A stretch of DNA of 64,000 nucleotides from a bacterium (lineage in GTDB: Bacteria; Eisenbacteria; RBG-16-71-46; CAIMUX01). Shown piece after piece: positions 55,613 to 63,538 of this stretch. A model generated the notes under the pieces. That model ran no database searches. It worked only from the letters and a program-made list of their open reading frames with translations, and was not told the DNA's origin. The number at the start of each line of letters is the position of its first letter. The stretch's first letter is position 1. The translations under genes were made by a program, and so were the position numbers. The DNA is taken from positions 186,001 through 250,000 of the forward strand of contig JAUIHP010000005.1 in NCBI GenBank assembly GCA_030431975.1. The letters are read 5' to 3'.

Positions 55613-55969
55613 CTACGACTTCCGAGGCGGACGCTTCTCGCGGATCCGCGCCTTCTTCCCCTTGAGCTCACGCAGGTAGTAGATCTTGGACCGACGAACC
55701 CGACCGCGCTTCAGCACTTCGAGATTGTCGATCGAGGGGGAGTGCAGCGGGAAGATTCGTTCCACGCCGACTCCGTCCGAAACCTTGCGGACGGTGAAGG
55801 TCTCCCGCAGACCGGAACCACGGCGTTGGATGACCGTGCCCTGAAATCGCTGCAGGCGCTCTTTGTCACCTTCGCGAACACGGACCTGGATACGAACCGT
55901 GTCCCCGGGTCCGAAGTCGGGGATGTCGCTGCGCTTTTGCGCATCTTCGATTGCCTTCAACACTTCCAC
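55613..55969 (-). CDS. rplS: 50S ribosomal protein L19
   Basis: 118 residues with the L19 signatures [60 protein letters not shown] and the basic C-terminal [18 protein letters not shown]. It is the last gene of the conserved ffh-rpsP-khpA-rimM-trmD-rplS order, four bases after trmD, followed by a terminator hairpin. Confidence 0.97.
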   Translation of the reverse strand: MEVLKAIEDAQKRSDIPDFGPGDTVRIQVRVREGDKERLQRFQGTVIQRRGSGLRETFTVRKVSDGVGVERIFPLHSPSIDNLEVLKRGRVRRSKIYYLRELKGKKARIREKRPPRKS

Positions 55970-55973
55970 TTTC

Positions 55974-56756
55974 TTATCCCTCCTGACCCGGTCGCGACCA
56001 GCCCTGAGACTTCAGCCACCTGATCTCTTCATCGGAAAGCTCGGCCGTTTCCAACAGGTCGGGACGCTTTTCCAGCGTCCGTTCGAGCCCGTCGCGCTGC
56101 CGCGCTTCCTCGATCTTCTTGTGGTGTCCCGAGAGATAGACCTCCGGGACGGTCAGGCCGCGAAACTCTTCCGGCCGAGTATAGTAACCCGAATCCAGTC
56201 GATCATGCTCGAAGGAATCGCCTTCGGCCGATTCGATGTCTCCAAGGACCCCCGGGACCAACCGGACCAGGGCGTCCGCCAGGACGAGAGCCGCCGGCTC
56301 CCCTCCCGAGAGGATGTAGTCGCCGATCGAGATTTCCTTCGTTATGAAGGAACGGACCCGCTCGTCGATCCCCTTGTACCTCCCGAAAACCAGGACGATG
56401 TCCCGGGACTCGAGGAGGCCCCGCACCATCTTCTGATCGAGGGTCTCGCCTTGGGGACTCAGGAGAATGACTTCCCGGCTTCCCCCGAGGGGCGGCGGCA
56501 ACGACTCCAAGGCCTTCACCACCGGCTCGATCTTGAGGATCATGCCCGGACCGCCGCCGTAGGGATGGTCATCGATCGACCGGTGAAGGTCGTCGGTGAA
56601 GTCCCTCAGGAAAACGATCCTGATTTCCACTTTGCCGGTGGATTGGGCCACCCGCAGCATCCCTTCCTCGAGGGGCCCCTCGAACATGCGCGGAAACCCG
56701 GTCAGGATGCTGATCCGAAGCTGCGGCTCCGGTGGACTCTGAGTCTCTGCGTCCAC
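55974..56756 (-). CDS. trmD: tRNA (guanine37-N1)-methyltransferase
   Basis: 260 residues, a complete TrmD. It shows [38 protein letters not shown], the knot region [20 protein letters not shown] and the catalytic-Asp region [17 protein letters not shown], then [18 protein letters not shown]. It methylates G37 of tRNAs reading CNN codons to prevent frameshifting. It lies between rimM (seven bases upstream) and rplS. Confidence 0.97.
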   Translation of the reverse strand: MDAETQSPPEPQLRISILTGFPRMFEGPLEEGMLRVAQSTGKVEIRIVFLRDFTDDLHRSIDDHPYGGGPGMILKIEPVVKALESLPPPLGGSREVILLSPQGETLDQKMVRGLLESRDIVLVFGRYKGIDERVRSFITKEISIGDYILSGGEPAALVLADALVRLVPGVLGDIESAEGDSFEHDRLDSGYYTRPEEFRGLTVPEVYLSGHHKKIEEARQRDGLERTLEKRPDLLETAELSDEEIRWLKSQGWSRPGQEG

Positions 56757-56763
56757 CTTCTAC

Positions 56764-57531
56764 CTAAACTCCGTGTTCGGTCTCGAGCTTGCCGCCGCGC
56801 TTTCCTCGGGATCGCTGCTTCGATCCAGCGTCCAGATCGGTCGGCGTCCCCTCGACAACGTCGGCGTCCCATGAGTTCCGTTTCTTCCGGCCCTCTGCAG
56901 ACGTCGACGCATCACGCTCTTTGGCATCACGCTCGGTGGCGTTCCGCTCCTTGGCTTTTCGTCGGGCTTCCTCGCGCGCCTTGCGCCGGATCTTCCCCGG
57001 CGACTCTTTTTGGCTACGCGCCTGCCCCACCGCTTCGAGCAGATCGTCGCGTGCGATCAGATGCACGACCCCGGCTTCGACATCGATGCCGGAGACGAAC
57101 TCTTCCGTCCGCGGGATCATCCACTCGTGTTCCGACCCTTGAACCTCGAAGACGTCCGACGCGGGAAGCTCGTGAACTCGCACGATCCTGCCCAACTCGG
57201 CTTCATCTTCCCGGACCACTCGAAGGCCGATGAGTTGGAAGTGGTAGAACTCTCCGTCCGGGAGTTCCGGCAGCGCCTCTTCGTCCTGATAGAGGACGAC
57301 ATTGCGCATCCCTTCCGCTTCATTTCTGTCGTCGATGCCCCGGAACCGGACGACCAGTCGATCGCTTTGTACACGACCCGACTCGATCACGAACTCCCGG
57401 CCCCCTTCCGCAGCCCCATAGAGGACGACGTCCGGAGCAAATCTGTCCGGATCCTCTCCCATCGGCGCTACGACGACATCGCCTCGCACGCCGAAGGCCT
57501 TGACGATACGGCCCACGACGACGCGTCCCAC
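56764..57531 (-). CDS. rimM: 16S rRNA maturation factor RimM with long charged tail
   Basis: GTG 57531 begins MGRVVVGRIVKAFGVRGDVV, one base after the khpA stop. The RimM N-domain (VLYGAAEGGREFVIESG, LVVRFRGIDDRNEAEGMRNV) and PRC-barrel (FYHFQLIGLRVV, IPRTEEFVSGIDVEAGVVHL) are normal to about residue 170. After that comes a tail of about 80 residues made of Arg/Lys/Glu/Ala-rich repeats (EEARRKAKERNATERDAKER) ending EHGV, which ordinary RimM lacks. RimM binds S19 and aids 30S assembly; the tail could add rRNA contact. Confidence 0.93.
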   Translation of the reverse strand: MGRVVVGRIVKAFGVRGDVVVAPMGEDPDRFAPDVVLYGAAEGGREFVIESGRVQSDRLVVRFRGIDDRNEAEGMRNVVLYQDEEALPELPDGEFYHFQLIGLRVVREDEAELGRIVRVHELPASDVFEVQGSEHEWMIPRTEEFVSGIDVEAGVVHLIARDDLLEAVGQARSQKESPGKIRRKAREEARRKAKERNATERDAKERDASTSAEGRKKRNSWDADVVEGTPTDLDAGSKQRSRGKRGGKLETEHGV

Positions 57532-57532
57532 G

Positions 57533-57787
57533 TTACTCGAGTACCTCCAGCACCGGTCGCTGGTCGGTCTTCGCGGCCGCGGCCGAAAGAAGAGTGCGGA
57601 TCGCACGAACCGTGCGCCCGTTCTTTCCGATCAGCTTTCCGAGATCGCCGTCAGCCACCCGAAGTTCGTACACCGTGGTCTTCTCACCGTTGACCACCTG
57701 CACGTCGACATCGTCCGGATGCTCGACGAGCGAACGACTGACGAACTCGACCAGACCTTTGAGGTCCGGCTCACCGTTCTCTGCCAT
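57533..57787 (-). CDS. khpA: KH-domain RNA-binding protein
   Basis: ATG 57787 is preceded by GGGAG. The 84-residue protein is a single KH domain with [19 protein letters not shown] holding the GxxG loop (GKNG). This is the small KH protein normally found between rpsP and rimM. It binds RNA and in some bacteria works with KhpB. The next gene starts one base after its stop. Confidence 0.93.
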   Translation of the reverse strand: MAENGEPDLKGLVEFVSRSLVEHPDDVDVQVVNGEKTTVYELRVADGDLGKLIGKNGRTVRAIRTLLSAAAAKTDQRPVLEVLE

Positions 57788-57799
57788 CAACTACTCCCT

Positions 57800-58171
57800 T
57801 TACTCGCCGCTTTCGGCGCTGTCACCTTCACTCGCTGCCGCCTCAGCCTTGGCCGCTGCCTGGGCAGTCGCCGCCTTGGCCGCACGCTTGCGCTCCTTCG
57901 CCTTGGGAACTCCCGTCAGCTCACCCAGCTTTCCTTCCTGCTGGCGCTTGAGCAACGACGCGACGGACTCGGAGCACTTGGCGCCGTGTCCCATCCAATG
58001 CGAAACGCGCTCCTCGTCGATGTTGATGAGGACGGGGTTCGAGCGCGGGTTGTAGAACCCGACCTTCTCGATGAAACGTCCGTCGCGAGGGTTGCGCGAG
58101 TCGGTCACCACGATGCGGTAGGTTGGGTGATTGCGAGCACCCGCCCGTTGCATGCGGATCATTGTGGCCAT
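57800..58171 (-). CDS. rpsP: 30S ribosomal protein S16
   Basis: ATG 58171 follows GGAAGGAGG. The 123 residues have the S16 core: TMIRMQRAGARNHPTYRIVV, DGRFIEKVGFYNPRSN and VSHWMGHGAKCSESV, followed by an Ala/Lys/Glu-rich tail of about 40 residues, longer than in E. coli. It belongs to the conserved ribosomal and tRNA operon. Confidence 0.97.
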   Translation of the reverse strand: MATMIRMQRAGARNHPTYRIVVTDSRNPRDGRFIEKVGFYNPRSNPVLINIDEERVSHWMGHGAKCSESVASLLKRQQEGKLGELTGVPKAKERKRAAKAATAQAAAKAEAAASEGDSAESGE

Positions 58172-58258
58172 CCGTTCACCTCCTTCCGGCCAAAAAAGGC
58201 CGCCAGGTTTCTCCAGTCTCCGATTGGATCACTCGGCGACCTGTCGAACGCGCGTCTC

Positions 58259-59587
58259 CTAGCGACGCGCCATCTTCATCATGTCCTTCGGACTCATCCG
58301 ACTCATCTGGCCCATCATCTTACGCATGGCCAGGAAGTCTTTGATCAGCTTCTTCACGTCAGAGCCGGAGGTCCCGCTGCCCTTGGCAATGCGACGACGC
58401 CGGCTCGAGTCGATGACGTCGGGGCGATTGCGCTCCAACGGCGTCATCGATTGAATGATCGCTTCGACCCGGGTCAGCTGCTTCTCGTCGATCTGAAAGT
58501 CGGAGGGAAGTTGCTTGGAAAGTCCCGGAATCATCTTTACCAGCTCGGTCAGCGGACCCATCTTGCGGATCTTCTTGAGCTGACCGGCGAAATCTTCGAG
58601 CGAGAAGGTCTCTTTGCGCATGCGCTCTTCCAGCTGCATGGCCTCTTCTTCCGAGACCTCTTCCTGCGCCTTCTCGACCAGCGAAACCACGTCGCCCATG
58701 CCAAGGATGCGTTGCGCCAACCGGTCGGGATGAAAGACGTCGAGCATGTTCGGCGTCTCGCCCGTACCGATGAAGAGAATGGGAATCCCCGTCACCGAAC
58801 GGATGGAAAGCGCGGCGCCGCCTCGCGCATCGCCATCCATCTTGGTCAGGACCAATCCGTCGACACCCAACTTCTCGTGGAAGCTCTCGGCAACGCTGAT
58901 CGCGTCCTGGCCGGTCATACCGTCGAGGACGAGCACGATCTGATGCGGCTTGAGCTCGCTCTTGATCCGAGCGAGTTCGTCCATGAGCTCTTCGTCAATA
59001 TGAAGGCGGCCAGCGGTATCGATGAGGAGGTAATCGTGACCTTTGGTCTCTGCAACCTCGAGAGCGCGCTTGGCAATGCCGACTGCGTCGGTCTCTCCCT
59101 TTTCGATGTGAACCGGAATATCGATCTGCTTGCCGAGGCTGCCGAGCTGGTCCATGGCGGCGGGACGGTAGACGTCACATGCGGCGAGAAGGGCCGTCTT
59201 CTTACGACGTTTTCTCAGATGGAATCCGAGCTTGGCCGTGAACGTCGTCTTACCGGAACCCTGCAAACCGACGATGAGGATCCTCGTCGGCTTCTTTTTT
59301 GAATCCGCAAGCTCGGAGGCCACGCTCCCCAAGGTCTCGACCATGACGTCGTGGACGACCTTGATGACCTGCTCTCCGGGATTGAGGCTCTTGAGAACCT
59401 CCGTCCCGACGGCACGCTCCTGCACCTTCTTGACGAAGTCCTTCGCCACCTGAAAGTTGACGTCGGCTTCGAGCAGCGCGCGACGCACTTCCCGCATGGA
59501 CTCCTTGATGTTGTCCTCGGTCAGCGTGCCGTGTCCGCGAAGGTTCTTGAAGACACCGTTCAGCTTGTCAGAGAGCTGCTCGAACAT
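58259..59587 (-). CDS. ffh: Signal recognition particle protein Ffh
   Basis: 442 residues from ATG 59587, without a strong ribosome-binding site. It has the N domain (LSDKLNGVFKNLRGHGTLTE), the G domain with GLQGSGKTTFTAKLGFHL, LLIDTAGRLHIDEELMDELA, VLTKMDGDARGGAALSI and a C-terminal Met-rich M domain (MRKMMGQMSRMSPKDMMKMA). It delivers nascent membrane proteins to FtsY. It is the first gene of the operon, and a region of 367 bases divides it from the rightward gene at 59955. Confidence 0.97.
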   Translation of the reverse strand: MFEQLSDKLNGVFKNLRGHGTLTEDNIKESMREVRRALLEADVNFQVAKDFVKKVQERAVGTEVLKSLNPGEQVIKVVHDVMVETLGSVASELADSKKKPTRILIVGLQGSGKTTFTAKLGFHLRKRRKKTALLAACDVYRPAAMDQLGSLGKQIDIPVHIEKGETDAVGIAKRALEVAETKGHDYLLIDTAGRLHIDEELMDELARIKSELKPHQIVLVLDGMTGQDAISVAESFHEKLGVDGLVLTKMDGDARGGAALSIRSVTGIPILFIGTGETPNMLDVFHPDRLAQRILGMGDVVSLVEKAQEEVSEEEAMQLEERMRKETFSLEDFAGQLKKIRKMGPLTELVKMIPGLSKQLPSDFQIDEKQLTRVEAIIQSMTPLERNRPDVIDSSRRRRIAKGSGTSGSDVKKLIKDFLAMRKMMGQMSRMSPKDMMKMARR

Positions 59588-59954
59588 TCGTGATCTTGCG
59601 TTTTCGTTCCCGGTAGGGGTTCAGATCCGCGTAGGCGGAGCCGTGCCCAGACCGACTCGGCTGGGCGCACAAAACGGGGAGAATACCACTCCCGGTCCGG
59701 CCTCTACAAGGGAGTCTCGCGGGGGCAGAACCCCTGGGGCGCCCCGACCAAATGCGAACATTTGTTTGTTGTCACAACAAGGTCCTCGACGATCCGCAGA
59801 GGTTGCCCCGAGCTGCGGGGAGTTTTCTGAGGTCCCAGGCCCCTCCACCGAGGGCCTCGCCCCGAATCCGTCCATCCGAACGAGAACCTGTGCGCTTTTC
59901 AGCCTCTCCCGAGTTCCTTTCCCGAAGGCCAATTGAGTCGAGAGGAGGCTGGCC
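59588..59954. other. Divergent intergenic region between ffh and the 59955 gene
   Basis: 367 bases without a gene. It contains the inverted repeat TTGTTGTCACAACAA (59766-59780) and several GC-rich hairpins, for example CCCCG near 59803 pairing with CGGGG and AGGCCC near 59838 pairing with GGGCCT. These could form a structured leader for the rightward gene. No standard promoter was identified. Confidence 0.5.
59766..59780. promoter_or_regulatory. Perfect 7-1-7 inverted repeat
   Basis: TTGTTGT and ACAACAA are exact reverse complements around a single C. The site is centred in the divergent ffh region and is AT-rich compared with its surroundings, which suggests an operator. Confidence 0.5.
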
Positions 59955-60704
59955 ATGACCCTACTCACCGCCGGATCCCCGGGTTTGCTCCGGGCTGAGC
60001 GACGCACCATCTCGGCCTCGGTCGGCCAGGGAGGCTCGAACCGTTCATTGGACGTCGTCCAGGTCCAGGAGCTGCTCAACCTCATCCCCACCTTCGAAGG
60101 AGGCGCCTCACCTCTTCTCACCGTGGACGGCAAAATCGGCCCCAAGACGATCGGGGCCATCCAGCAGTTTCAGCTGAAGAGGTTCGGGTGGGGTGGCGCC
60201 GACGGACGCGTCGATGTCGACGGCCAGTCCGCGCGCTGGCTTCGGGCACTGGAGGGCCAGTATGGCCGGTCGGAGTTCCAGGTCGCCCGGGCCGAGCTCA
60301 CGCAACCGCTTCCCGCGAGCACCGACGTCTTCTTCGTCATCTTTGCCCGGTCGCAAAGCGCCCACTTCTCGTTGGGACCCGGCCCGGAACAGAACCCCGG
60401 GTCTCTTCTCGCCCGCCTGACCTTTGTCGGCGACCCGTCCGCCTTCAAGACGTTCCGGACGGGACGGCTGCAGTCGATGCGAAGCCTTCAGACTCCCGCC
60501 GCCCGCGAAACCATTTTTCCGAACCCGACCGATCCCGAGCGTTCGCTGGTCGTCCTTCATCTTGATCTTCCGAACCTGCAGCAAAGGGACGACGTCGTGG
60601 ACTCGGGTTTCGTTCACGATTGGATCGATCCGGCGCACAAGCCGCATGGGCATCGGACGCGCGAGGGTGGGTTCCATCTTCTCGGCGAGCCGGCCTTTCA
60701 GTAG
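59955..60704 (+). CDS. Protein with N-terminal peptidoglycan-binding-like domain
   Basis: ATG 59955 lies after GGAGG. The 249 residues have no signal peptide. Residues about 30-95 match a PG_binding_1-like fold (DVVQVQELLNLIPTFEGG, LTVDGKIGPKTIGAIQQFQL, GRVDVDGQSARWLRALE). The rest (STDVFFVIFARSQSAHFSLG, SLVVLHLDLPNLQQRDDVVD, HDWIDPAHKPHGHRTREGGF) is of unknown fold, with two His-containing motifs near the end. Without a secretion signal it may be exported by a dedicated system or act inside the cell. I do not recognise the full architecture. Confidence 0.65.
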   Translation: MTLLTAGSPGLLRAERRTISASVGQGGSNRSLDVVQVQELLNLIPTFEGGASPLLTVDGKIGPKTIGAIQQFQLKRFGWGGADGRVDVDGQSARWLRALEGQYGRSEFQVARAELTQPLPASTDVFFVIFARSQSAHFSLGPGPEQNPGSLLARLTFVGDPSAFKTFRTGRLQSMRSLQTPAARETIFPNPTDPERSLVVLHLDLPNLQQRDDVVDSGFVHDWIDPAHKPHGHRTREGGFHLLGEPAFQ

Positions 60705-61038
60705 ATGCATCGACGGATACATCCACGCATAGATTAGAAAACTGCAGCGTCGCCCAAACGGCTCAGATCTTGAGCTTCCGCCAGCATCGACTGCTACGAA
60801 GACAACCCTGTGGTCAGATGCATCGACCCGGCACGTCCTTGCGGCGCGGAGACACCGGACAGTAGAGATCCCCGAAACGAGGTGACATCTAAGCGTAGAC
60901 CCGTCACCGAAGCGCGCACCTTTCCGCCTTGGTCGACCCGTATGCTCCCACCTCGAGTGAAACACCAGTCTGAACCCGATCAATTCGTCACCGCAGCGAC
61001 CTTCATGAATGGATCGGGTTCGTGGGAAGGATTTCCCG
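60705..61038. other. Intergenic region with short repeats
   Basis: 334 bases with no credible gene. AGATGCATCGAC occurs twice (about 60704 and 60815). A sequence near 60830 resembles a sigma-54 promoter but its spacing is one base short. No terminator with a T tract was found after 60704. Confidence 0.45.
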
Positions 61039-61884
61039 ATGAAGAACATTCCTTTGCTCGGCCGCCAGCAATTGACCACGTATCGCAAAATCTCCATTGC
61101 CAGTTGGGATCACCCAAGGGATCCCAGCACCTACGGCTCCGTCGACGTTCCGGTTGAGAAGGTCCTGTCCTTCCTGGAAGAGCGTTCGAAGGATGTCCGC
61201 ATCACCCTGACCCATTTTGTCGCCAAAGCGATCGCCAACTGCCTCGAAAAGTATCCCCAGCTCAACCATCTGCTCCGGCTCGATCAACTCTATGAACGCG
61301 CGCGCACCGACGTCTTCATCACGACGCTCGTTCGAGGTGACGAGGGGAAGGACCTCTCGGGATTCGTCCTTCGGGACACGCCCAAGCTCAGTTTGGAGGA
61401 CGTCGCCGAACTCTGCTCGGATCGGGTGGATTCTCTTCAACAGGAGAACGACCGTGCTGCGAGGCGAGAGCAGAAATGGATCCGTGCCCTGCCGACGTTC
61501 CTACTACGGCCGATGCTTCGTGCGCGCGACTTCGTGGTGCACACACTCAATCTGTCCGCGGCGAAACTGGGGTTGGCAAGGGATCGCTTCGGGTCGGTGA
61601 TGATCTCCAACATCGGCGCGCTCGGCATCGATCAGGCGCTCATTCCGCTGTCGCCCTATTCGCGCTGTCCTTTGATCCTCGGCGTCGGGCGAGTCCGGGA
61701 GGCGCCCGTGGTGCGTGACGGGCAGGTCGTCGTCGGCCGAATCGCGACCATCACATTCACATACGATCACCGATATGCCGATGGCGCCCACGGCGCTCAG
61801 ATCATTCGGCGTTTCCAAAAGATCTTCGAGAATCCTGAAGCGTTTTCGGAGATCTTCGATCGGGCCGCGCCATCCAAAGCCTAG
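61039..61884 (+). CDS. Stand-alone 2-oxoacid dehydrogenase E2-type acyltransferase
   Basis: ATG 61039 follows GAAGGA. The 281 residues align with the catalytic domain of dihydrolipoamide acyltransferases: YRKISIASWDHPRDPSTYGS at the start, TLTHFVAKAIANCLEKYPQL, SVMISNIGALGIDQALIPL, and the active-site FTYDHRYADGAHGAQIIRRF with His and Asp of the H-x3-D-G motif. Lipoyl and E1/E3-binding domains are absent, and no E1 or E3 genes are adjacent. It could be an acyltransferase acting on other acyl-CoA acceptors, like the related chloramphenicol acetyltransferase fold. The substrate is unknown. Confidence 0.85.
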   Translation: MKNIPLLGRQQLTTYRKISIASWDHPRDPSTYGSVDVPVEKVLSFLEERSKDVRITLTHFVAKAIANCLEKYPQLNHLLRLDQLYERARTDVFITTLVRGDEGKDLSGFVLRDTPKLSLEDVAELCSDRVDSLQQENDRAARREQKWIRALPTFLLRPMLRARDFVVHTLNLSAAKLGLARDRFGSVMISNIGALGIDQALIPLSPYSRCPLILGVGRVREAPVVRDGQVVVGRIATITFTYDHRYADGAHGAQIIRRFQKIFENPEAFSEIFDRAAPSKA

Positions 61885-61914
61885 TGGACCGTAACCGAGG
61901 AATCAGTCCACTAG
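61881..61914. terminator. Bidirectional hairpin spanning two converging stop codons
   Basis: CTAGTGGAC (61881-61889) pairs perfectly with GTCCACTAG (61906-61914) around a 16-base loop. The left arm contains the TAG of the E2-like gene and the right arm the stop of the leftward rpe gene. There is no T tract. Confidence 0.5.
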
Positions 61915-62654
61915 TTCGCGAGTCCCCTGTAGGCGGCGACCGGATCGGGGGCGCCGAAGATGGAACTGCCGGCGACCAACCACTGGACACCCGCCTCGAC
62001 CGCTCCCGGAGCCGTCTTCGAATCGATTCCCCCGTCGACTTCGAGAATCGGGCGGACTCCGAGTTCCTTGCAGATCTCGGCGGCGCGAGCCAACCGAGCG
62101 TTCGACTCGGGAATGAAGGACTGTCCGCCGAAACCGGGTTCAACGCTCATGATGAGAAGAAGGTCGACGTACGGCGCCCAGCGTCGCACGTTGTTCTCGA
62201 GCGGCGTTCCCGGTTTGATCGCCGCTCCCAACCCGATCCCGACGCGATCCGCTTCCGATCGGGCGGATGCGGGTGACACACTGCATTCCACGTGCAAGGT
62301 ACACAGGTCGGACCCGGCCTTGGCGAATGGTTCGAAGTACTCGAGCGGGTTCGAAATCATGAGGTGAGTGTCGAGAAACACTTCCGCGCCCACATACCGA
62401 CGCAACCCCGCCACGACGGGGACGCCCAGCGAGATGTTGGGGACGAAGTGCCCATCCATGACGTCGACGTGGAGTACCTGGGCCCCGGCTTCCACCAACG
62501 GGTCCACGGCCGGACCGAGACGGGCAAAGTCCGCAGCGAGAATCGAGGGCAACGCTCGCACTCCCGTGCCGAGCGCCGTCAGTCGACGAAGAACCTCCGG
62601 GCGTGTCTCGGTTCCCGAACCGTTGGAAAGAGTCGGGTCAGTCTTCTGCGACAC
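61911..62654 (-). CDS. rpe: Ribulose-phosphate 3-epimerase
   Basis: GTG 62654 is chosen because AAGGAGG lies five bases upstream. The 247 residues start with a 30-residue extension, then PSILAADFARLGPAVDPLV, VLHVDVMDGHFVPNISLGVP (metal and catalytic Asp), FLDTHLMISNPLEYFEPFA, LIMSVEPGFGGQSFIPESN and ILEVDGGIDSKTA. It interconverts ribulose- and xylulose-5-phosphate. It is the last gene of an operon with rsmB and a PASTA-domain gene, 17 bases after the latter. Confidence 0.95.
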   Translation of the reverse strand: MSQKTDPTLSNGSGTETRPEVLRRLTALGTGVRALPSILAADFARLGPAVDPLVEAGAQVLHVDVMDGHFVPNISLGVPVVAGLRRYVGAEVFLDTHLMISNPLEYFEPFAKAGSDLCTLHVECSVSPASARSEADRVGIGLGAAIKPGTPLENNVRRWAPYVDLLLIMSVEPGFGGQSFIPESNARLARAAEICKELGVRPILEVDGGIDSKTAPGAVEAGVQWLVAGSSIFGAPDPVAAYRGLAN

Positions 62655-62671
62655 GGACGCCTCCTTGGAAG

Positions 62672-63538
62672 TTAGCGGCCAAACCGCCGCTTGAAACGAT
62701 CCCGCCAACCGGAGTCTTCTTCATCCATCTCGTTTCGTTCCTTCGAGACGACAAGCTGGATGGTCGTGCCCGGATAGACACCCGCCCCGGGAGGCGGATC
62801 CTGCCGCTGCACTTCGCCCGGATCTCCGGGAAAGCTGCTCTCTTCGATCTGTACCTCGAAACCACACTGTTCCAACCAGGCTGCGGTCTCGACTCCGTTG
62901 CGCCCGGAGAAGTCCGGCATCCACAAAGGAACCGCCGCTTTCTCACGGCTGAGTAGGATCTCGACCTTTCCGCCTTCGGGACCCGGCTCGCCGGGGCCGG
63001 GAGACGAAGCGAGCACTTCACCGTCGCGGACTCCGCCGACGGCGGCATAGCGAATCTCACCGGTCTCGAGACCGACGGAGCGCAGCTTTGTCTTGGCAAT
63101 GCGCAGCGTCATTCCGCTGAGTTCCGGGACGACGCGGCTTTCGATCCCGAGACTGGGCGTCAGAAACACCCGCCGCCCGGTCTTGACCCGGATGCCGTCT
63201 TCCGGAGACACCGCAAGGACCAGTCCACCGGGAACGGATGGGCTGAACTTTCCTTCCGTGACCTCAGGCTCCAGGCCCGCGGCTCGTAGCGACTCGACGG
63301 CGTCGGCCACGGCCATTTCCGAAACACTCGGAACGACAACGTCGTCTCCAAAGCGAACGACCCGAGGCATCAGCAACTTGTCAAAGAGAAGAACGCCGAC
63401 GATGGCGCCCAGACCCAGCTGGATGCACCAGAAGAGAAGGGTCAGCAGACGTCGACCCCATCCGGGGGACTGCGACTTTTCCTTCCGCTTCGGAAGGATG
63501 TTCACCTTACGCCGAGGTTCCTGGGTTGCTTCGGTCAC
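62672..63538 (-). CDS. Membrane-anchored protein with three PASTA domains and no kinase
   Basis: GTG 63538 overlaps the rsmB stop (GTGA). The 288 residues have a basic cytoplasmic start (RRKVNILPKRKEKSQSPG), one membrane segment at about 31-52 (LLTLLFWCIQLGLGAIVGVL) and three PASTA repeats: DVVVPSVSEMAVADAVESLR, RVVPELSGMTLRIAKTKLRS and LWMPDFSGRNGVETAAWLEQ. The tail is acidic then basic (EEDSGWRDRFKRRFGR). PASTA domains bind muropeptides or beta-lactams in kinases of the PrkC/PknB type. Here no kinase is fused. Confidence 0.9.
   Translation of the reverse strand: MTEATQEPRRKVNILPKRKEKSQSPGWGRRLLTLLFWCIQLGLGAIVGVLLFDKLLMPRVVRFGDDVVVPSVSEMAVADAVESLRAAGLEPEVTEGKFSPSVPGGLVLAVSPEDGIRVKTGRRVFLTPSLGIESRVVPELSGMTLRIAKTKLRSVGLETGEIRYAAVGGVRDGEVLASSPGPGEPGPEGGKVEILLSREKAAVPLWMPDFSGRNGVETAAWLEQCGFEVQIEESSFPGDPGEVQRQDPPPGAGVYPGTTIQLVVSKERNEMDEEDSGWRDRFKRRFGR

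Noticed and set aside
57500-59302. 600-residue frame antisense to khpA, rpsP and ffh
   Set aside because: It crosses several certain genes in the opposite direction and shows no protein family signature.
60823-60840. Sigma-54-like CCGGCACGTCCTTGCGG
   Set aside because: The distance between GG and GC is nine rather than ten bases, which sigma-54 promoters rarely tolerate.
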